Shown here piece by piece: positions 60,639-64,000 of a stretch of DNA of 64,000 nt; within the stretch, counting starts at the first letter, position 1, and each line of letters opens with the position of its first letter. Under the pieces are notes generated by a model. It searched no databases, was not told the origin of the DNA, and saw nothing but the letters and a program-made list of their open reading frames with translations. A program made the position numbers and the translations under genes. This DNA comes from an uncultured Balneola sp. (GTDB lineage Bacteria; Bacteroidota; Rhodothermia; Balneolales; Balneolaceae), in assembly GCA_902529365.1 (NCBI GenBank), contig CABZWK010000005.1, positions 1 through 64,000 on the forward strand. Direction: 5' to 3'.

Positions 60639-62229
60639 TAACATTGATTTAGGGCGTTTTGGCATGATTTTGGGCCCTCTAGTGCTCATTATCATGCTTT
60701 CTTTGTCACCGCCCGAAGGACTTAGCCAGGAAGGTTGGTATGCCGCTGCGGTTACAGTCTTTATGGGTATTTGGTGGATTACCGAAGCCGTACCTATTTC
60801 AGTTACAGCTCTGCTGCCTATAGTCCTATTCCCTATCCTTGGAGTGCAAGCTATAGCGGCAACTACGTCGCCTTATGCCAATCCACTAATATTTCTTTTT
60901 TTGGGAGGCTTTATTCTAGCCATTGCCATGGAAAAATGGGATTTACATCGTAGAGTAGCCCTGGTTATTGTGTCTAGGGTCGGTGTGGCACCCAAATCCA
61001 TCATTTTAGGATTTATTGTCGCAGCAACTTTGCTAAGTATGTGGGTAAGTAACACGGCTACCGCCATTATGATGTTACCGATAGCTCTTTCTATACTCGC
61101 ACTAATAGATATAGGAACGGAAGATGCTGATCCTTCAGTTTCGAATTCAACCAAAGAAAAAACAAATTTTGAGCTCGCTCTCATACTCAGTATTGCTTAT
61201 GCCTGTAATATTGGGGGTATGGGTACACTCATTGGAACTCCACCCAATGCTCTACTAGCAGCTTTTATGTTAGAAAACTATGGAGTAGAAATAGGTTTTT
61301 TGGAGTGGATGAAAGTGGGGGTCCCTCTTTTGGTGGTGTCAGTTCCGCTGCTCTACTTTGTGCTTACTCGGTGGATTTATCCTATTCGTATTACCGAAAT
61401 ACCTGGAGGCAAAAAGCTGATTACTAAAGAACTCGATCAGTTGGGGGTGATGTCCAATCAAGAAAAAAAAGTGGGTTTTCTGTTCGTTTTAGCAGCCTTA
61501 CTCTGGATGTTTAGACCAGCTTTAGCTCCTTATGTACCTGGTTTATCGGATGCGGGTATTGCCATAGCTATTGGAGTTTCACTCTTTTTGGTTCCTGCAG
61601 GGAAGCAGCGTATGGCTGTTGATGAGAATCTTGATAAGATGGATTCAGATACTTCAAATAACTCTAATAGCAAAGATGTCTCTACGGGTGAAGATGAACA
61701 GGGTGGAAATTTCGAAGGTATTTTGGAATGGAAGGACGCGCAGCACTTGCCATGGGGAATTTTGCTGTTATTTGGTGGAGGCTTGAGTATGGCTTCTGCG
61801 ATTAGTTCAACAGGTTTGGCAGAATGGATAGGTAGTGGAATTAGTGGTCTACAAAATTGGCCTATTATTTTGTTGGTGATTATTATGATTACCCTAATGG
61901 TATTTTTAACTGAAATGACCAGTAATACTGCGTCCACTGCTACTTTCTTGCCAATTCTAGCGTCGATAGCGATAGGATTAGGTGAGAATCCCTTACTTTT
62001 TGCAATTCCAACTGTACTTGCCGCAAGTTGTGCTTTTATGCTTCCAGTAGCGACTCCACCCAATGCAATTGTATATGGAAGTGGGCGCATCACTATTCCA
62101 GAAATGAGTAAAGCAGGTCTATTACTTAATTTATTTTTTATAGCACTGTTATCTATCGGCGCACTGACATTTTTCGGTCTTGTTTTTGGTATAGAAGTAG
62201 GAGTGCTACCTGTTTGGGCTAACTTATAG
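60631..62229 (+). CDS. DASS/SLC13-family sodium:dicarboxylate or sulfate symporter
   Basis: The 532-residue protein has about eleven hydrophobic segments and both SNT sodium/substrate motifs: WVSNTATAIMMLPIA (near residue 140) and MTSNTASTATFLPILAS (near 430). GMGTLIGTPPNALLAAF and LPVATPPNAIVYGSG are also conserved. An unusual polar Asp/Ser/Asn-rich loop of about 45 residues lies near residue 330. These symporters import C4-dicarboxylates, citrate or sulfate. The start overlaps the PcRGLX-like gene by 8 bp, so it belongs to the operon and may take up an organic acid or sulfate released with the glycan. It overlaps the WbqC gene by 11 bp, tail to tail. Confidence 0.9.
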   Translation: MINNIDLGRFGMILGPLVLIIMLSLSPPEGLSQEGWYAAAVTVFMGIWWITEAVPISVTALLPIVLFPILGVQAIAATTSPYANPLIFLFLGGFILAIAMEKWDLHRRVALVIVSRVGVAPKSIILGFIVAATLLSMWVSNTATAIMMLPIALSILALIDIGTEDADPSVSNSTKEKTNFELALILSIAYACNIGGMGTLIGTPPNALLAAFMLENYGVEIGFLEWMKVGVPLLVVSVPLLYFVLTRWIYPIRITEIPGGKKLITKELDQLGVMSNQEKKVGFLFVLAALLWMFRPALAPYVPGLSDAGIAIAIGVSLFLVPAGKQRMAVDENLDKMDSDTSNNSNSKDVSTGEDEQGGNFEGILEWKDAQHLPWGILLLFGGGLSMASAISSTGLAEWIGSGISGLQNWPIILLVIIMITLMVFLTEMTSNTASTATFLPILASIAIGLGENPLLFAIPTVLAASCAFMLPVATPPNAIVYGSGRITIPEMSKAGLLLNLFFIALLSIGALTFFGLVFGIEVGVLPVWANL

Positions 62230-62950
62230 GTGACTTAAATTTAAGGTAGCTATAACTTTCAGGTCCCTGTTCAAAGAGTAGATCAATAAGACTGCAGTGT
62301 TCCATAAAGTCACCATGGTGTTGTGGGTAGCGTAATCCTGGGATATAACTTGTCTTTGCAGTAAGAATAGGGCTCATGTAGGTATTTGAAAGGCATTCCT
62401 GTATATAGGTATATCCTGATTTTTTCCTAATTTTTTCAGCCTCACTCGTTTCCAGGTTATCAAGGCGGTTATTTTGAACCAGTACCTCTACATCTTTGTA
62501 AAGGGTGTAAGGTTCGGGTAATAGCTTAATTTTTTCTAATAGGTAATTCAGGGAAGTGAATTCTAGTAATCCACGAAAAACATACTCGTTAAAATCCCAC
62601 AATCGTTCATGCTTCGAAGCCTCCATAATCAAAGCTTCGAATTCCTTCCAATAGTAGTCATGATAGCGAGCTTTGGCATAACTGTGTTGGACCGCATTTA
62701 AAAATGGTCCTGTCCAATCTTGCTTAGAATCGATACGAACCTGAGAAATCAATTTTTTTTTATCCTCAGTCCGAATAGGAAGCCCAATCCACTGTCGTTG
62801 ATCTCTATTTCGAATAGCCGCACGATGGGTCCTACTTTTTCGCGACCAAGGTTGGCACCCTAGCATTAGCACCTGTTCGACACGAAAGAATGCGGCTAGG
62901 TCGTAAACATTAGGGGCGAAGCTGCTTTGAATGAGTAGTTTTACGCTCAT
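62219..62950 (-). CDS. WbqC-like family protein
   Basis: The 243-residue protein has the WbqC-like signature: an N-terminal strand LLIQSSFAPNVYDLAAFFRVEQ, the basic HRAAIRNRDQRQWIGLPI segment, and near the C-terminus SYIPGLRYPQHHGDFMEHCSLIDLLF with conserved His and Asp. WbqC proteins are found in O-antigen and other glycan clusters and in Bacteroidota chromosomes; the function is not known, but sugar modification has been suggested. No membrane segment. Its stop codon is inside the DASS gene (11-bp convergent overlap). It is divergent from gltX with a 193-bp gap between. Confidence 0.85.
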   Translation of the reverse strand: MSVKLLIQSSFAPNVYDLAAFFRVEQVLMLGCQPWSRKSRTHRAAIRNRDQRQWIGLPIRTEDKKKLISQVRIDSKQDWTGPFLNAVQHSYAKARYHDYYWKEFEALIMEASKHERLWDFNEYVFRGLLEFTSLNYLLEKIKLLPEPYTLYKDVEVLVQNNRLDNLETSEAEKIRKKSGYTYIQECLSNTYMSPILTAKTSYIPGLRYPQHHGDFMEHCSLIDLLFEQGPESYSYLKFKSPIS

Positions 62951-63143
62951 AAGCTTGGTGATTCGGTAGATTTGGATTCATATCAATCCAGGTAGGGAAT
63001 TGTAGCTATTATAATGTACACAAAAAAAGCGGTCTCTTAGTAGCTTAAAACGTAAGGATACATCAGCTATAACCCTCTTGGATTATGTCTTTATCAAAGT
63101 GGAATATTCGTATCTTAGGATAACAGTTAAATTTTAAGAGATT

Positions 63144-64000
63144 ATGAGTGTAAGAGTTCGTTTTGCCCCCTCACCAACGGGGTTTTTACATATTGGTGGA
63201 TTACGTACAGCCCTCTATAACTATTTATTTGCGCGCCACCATCAAGGTACCTTTGTGCTCCGAATAGAAGATACCGATCAGTCCAGGTATGTTTCCGGTG
63301 CGGAGCAGGATATCATTGAGTCACTAGAGTGGGCCGGTATACATATTGATGAAGGGCCTAATAAACCAAGGCCTTTTGGCCCATATCGACAAAGTGAGCG
63401 AAAAGAACTCTATCTTACATTTGCGCAACAACTCATTGAGCAAGGTGATGCGTACTATGCCTTTGACACTACAGAAGAAATCGAAGAAATGAGAGAGCGA
63501 TTGAAGAAGTCGGGAAATCCCTCCCCAAAGTACGATTCAATTACTCGCCAGAGTATGAAAAATAGCCTGACTCTGCCGCAGGATCAGGTTCAGAAAAAAT
63601 TAGAAAATGGGGATGAATATGTCATTCGCCTGAAGGTCCCACGTCGCGAAACAATTAAATTTGAGGATGAAATTAGAGGGATTGTTTCATTTGATACAGC
63701 CGGATTGGATGACCAAGTTTTGCTTAAATCCGATGGTATGCCCACTTATCACTTAGCCAATGTAGTGGATGATCACACGATGGAAATTACCCATGTTATT
63801 CGTGGTGAAGAATGGCTGAGTTCGGCGCCTAAGCATATGTTATTATATAAAGCATTTGGATGGGAAGCACCTACGATGGCTCATCTGCCACTGATAATGT
63901 CACCAAGTGGTGGGAAATTGTCTAAACGAAAAGCTGAAACCGAGGGTATTCCAGTGAAGACCAAAGAATATCGATATGGGTATTATGAACCTAAAGCATT
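63144..64000 (+). CDS. gltX: Glutamyl-tRNA synthetase, N-terminal part (runs off the window)
   Basis: The frame opens with ATG 63144 ([19 protein letters not shown]) and is open to the window end, 285 codons. The class I HIGH motif is HIGG (residues 16-19) with [14 protein letters not shown] and [11 protein letters not shown]. The KMSKS counterpart is KLSKRK in [14 protein letters not shown]. Conserved [20 protein letters not shown] lies between. It charges tRNA-Glu with glutamate, and in organisms lacking GlnRS also tRNA-Gln. The C-terminal anticodon-binding region is outside the window. Divergent from the WbqC-like gene; the sequence TATCTTAG at 63111-63118 may be a weak -7 element. Confidence 0.97.
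   Translation, partial: MSVRVRFAPSPTGFLHIGGLRTALYNYLFARHHQGTFVLRIEDTDQSRYVSGAEQDIIESLEWAGIHIDEGPNKPRPFGPYRQSERKELYLTFAQQLIEQGDAYYAFDTTEEIEEMRERLKKSGNPSPKYDSITRQSMKNSLTLPQDQVQKKLENGDEYVIRLKVPRRETIKFEDEIRGIVSFDTAGLDDQVLLKSDGMPTYHLANVVDDHTMEITHVIRGEEWLSSAPKHMLLYKAFGWEAPTMAHLPLIMSPSGGKLSKRKAETEGIPVKTKEYRYGYYEPKA

Noticed and set aside
61530-62093. Minus-strand open frame of 187 codons
   Set aside because: It is antisense to the DASS symporter gene, whose motifs and frame are unambiguous.
1-64000. tRNA, rRNA, tmRNA, RNase P RNA and SRP RNA genes
   Set aside because: I scanned the intergenic gaps for T-loop, rRNA and signature motifs by eye and saw none; a covariance-model search would be decisive.

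Overview
The window is chromosomal DNA of a moderately AT-rich member of the Bacteroidota/Balneolota group (Rhodothermia, Balneola-like lineages). This is inferred from a SusC/SusD pair, GldC, the DUF4342 and DUF418 families, many lipoproteins with an L-x-x-C signal, weak or absent Shine-Dalgarno sequences, and a TAnnTTTG-like promoter element before trxB. About 50 protein genes are readable. I found no rRNA, tRNA, insertion sequence, prophage or CRISPR array.

Region by region: (1) 1-2.3 kb: the end of an FtsX/MacB-type ABC permease, an AttH/CrtC-like protein and a HAD acid phosphatase lipoprotein. (2) 2.5-5.9 kb: a flavin-dependent LLM oxidoreductase, then a CbbR-like LysR regulator overlapping a bicarbonate transporter SbtA and its P-II partner SbtB. 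(3) 6-11.2 kb: a DEAD-box helicase and the minus-strand set tlpA-like, ahcY, amidase. (4) 11.3-15.5 kb: L-2-hydroxyglutarate oxidase followed by a large FAD/Fe-S D-2-hydroxyacid dehydrogenase. (5) 15.6-20.2 kb: recN, rluD-like, a DUF418 protein and gldC. (6) 20.3-25.8 kb: a more AT-rich accessory stretch with a beta-propeller-like protein, a DUF975 gene broken by one amber codon, an esterase lipoprotein, an XRE regulator with a small membrane protein and, divergently, an APC permease translationally coupled to a Rieske oxygenase. (7) 25.8-33.2 kb: an unusual endonuclease III, an SDR reductase divergent from an HxlR regulator, an MFS pump, a structured gene-free segment, and the pntAA-pntAB-pntB-FKBP operon. 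(8) 33.5-42.9 kb: a duplicated-domain lipoprotein, trxB, a sulfatase, a DUF4342 protein, a comM/yifB remnant, priA with two zinc ligands changed to serine, scpB and an RsuA/RluB synthase. (9) 43.1-49.8 kb: a metzincin metalloprotease, a VPS10/BNR-repeat protein and a sterol-desaturase-family protein whose N-terminus is out of frame. (10) 50-62.2 kb: a carbohydrate-utilisation locus: SusC, SusD, PIG-L deacetylase, sugar MFS, ROK kinase, PcRGLX/YetA-like lyase and a DASS anion symporter. (11) A WbqC-like gene and the start of gltX close the window.

The most interesting points are the CbbR-SbtA-SbtB cassette in an apparently heterotrophic lineage, the permease/Rieske-oxygenase pair with a divergent XRE regulator and a shared inverted repeat, the structured intergenic segment at 29.6-29.8 kb, the paired Cys-to-Ser changes in one PriA zinc site, the endonuclease III with altered hairpin and cysteine motifs, and several genes whose reading frame or start codon is damaged or non-canonical.
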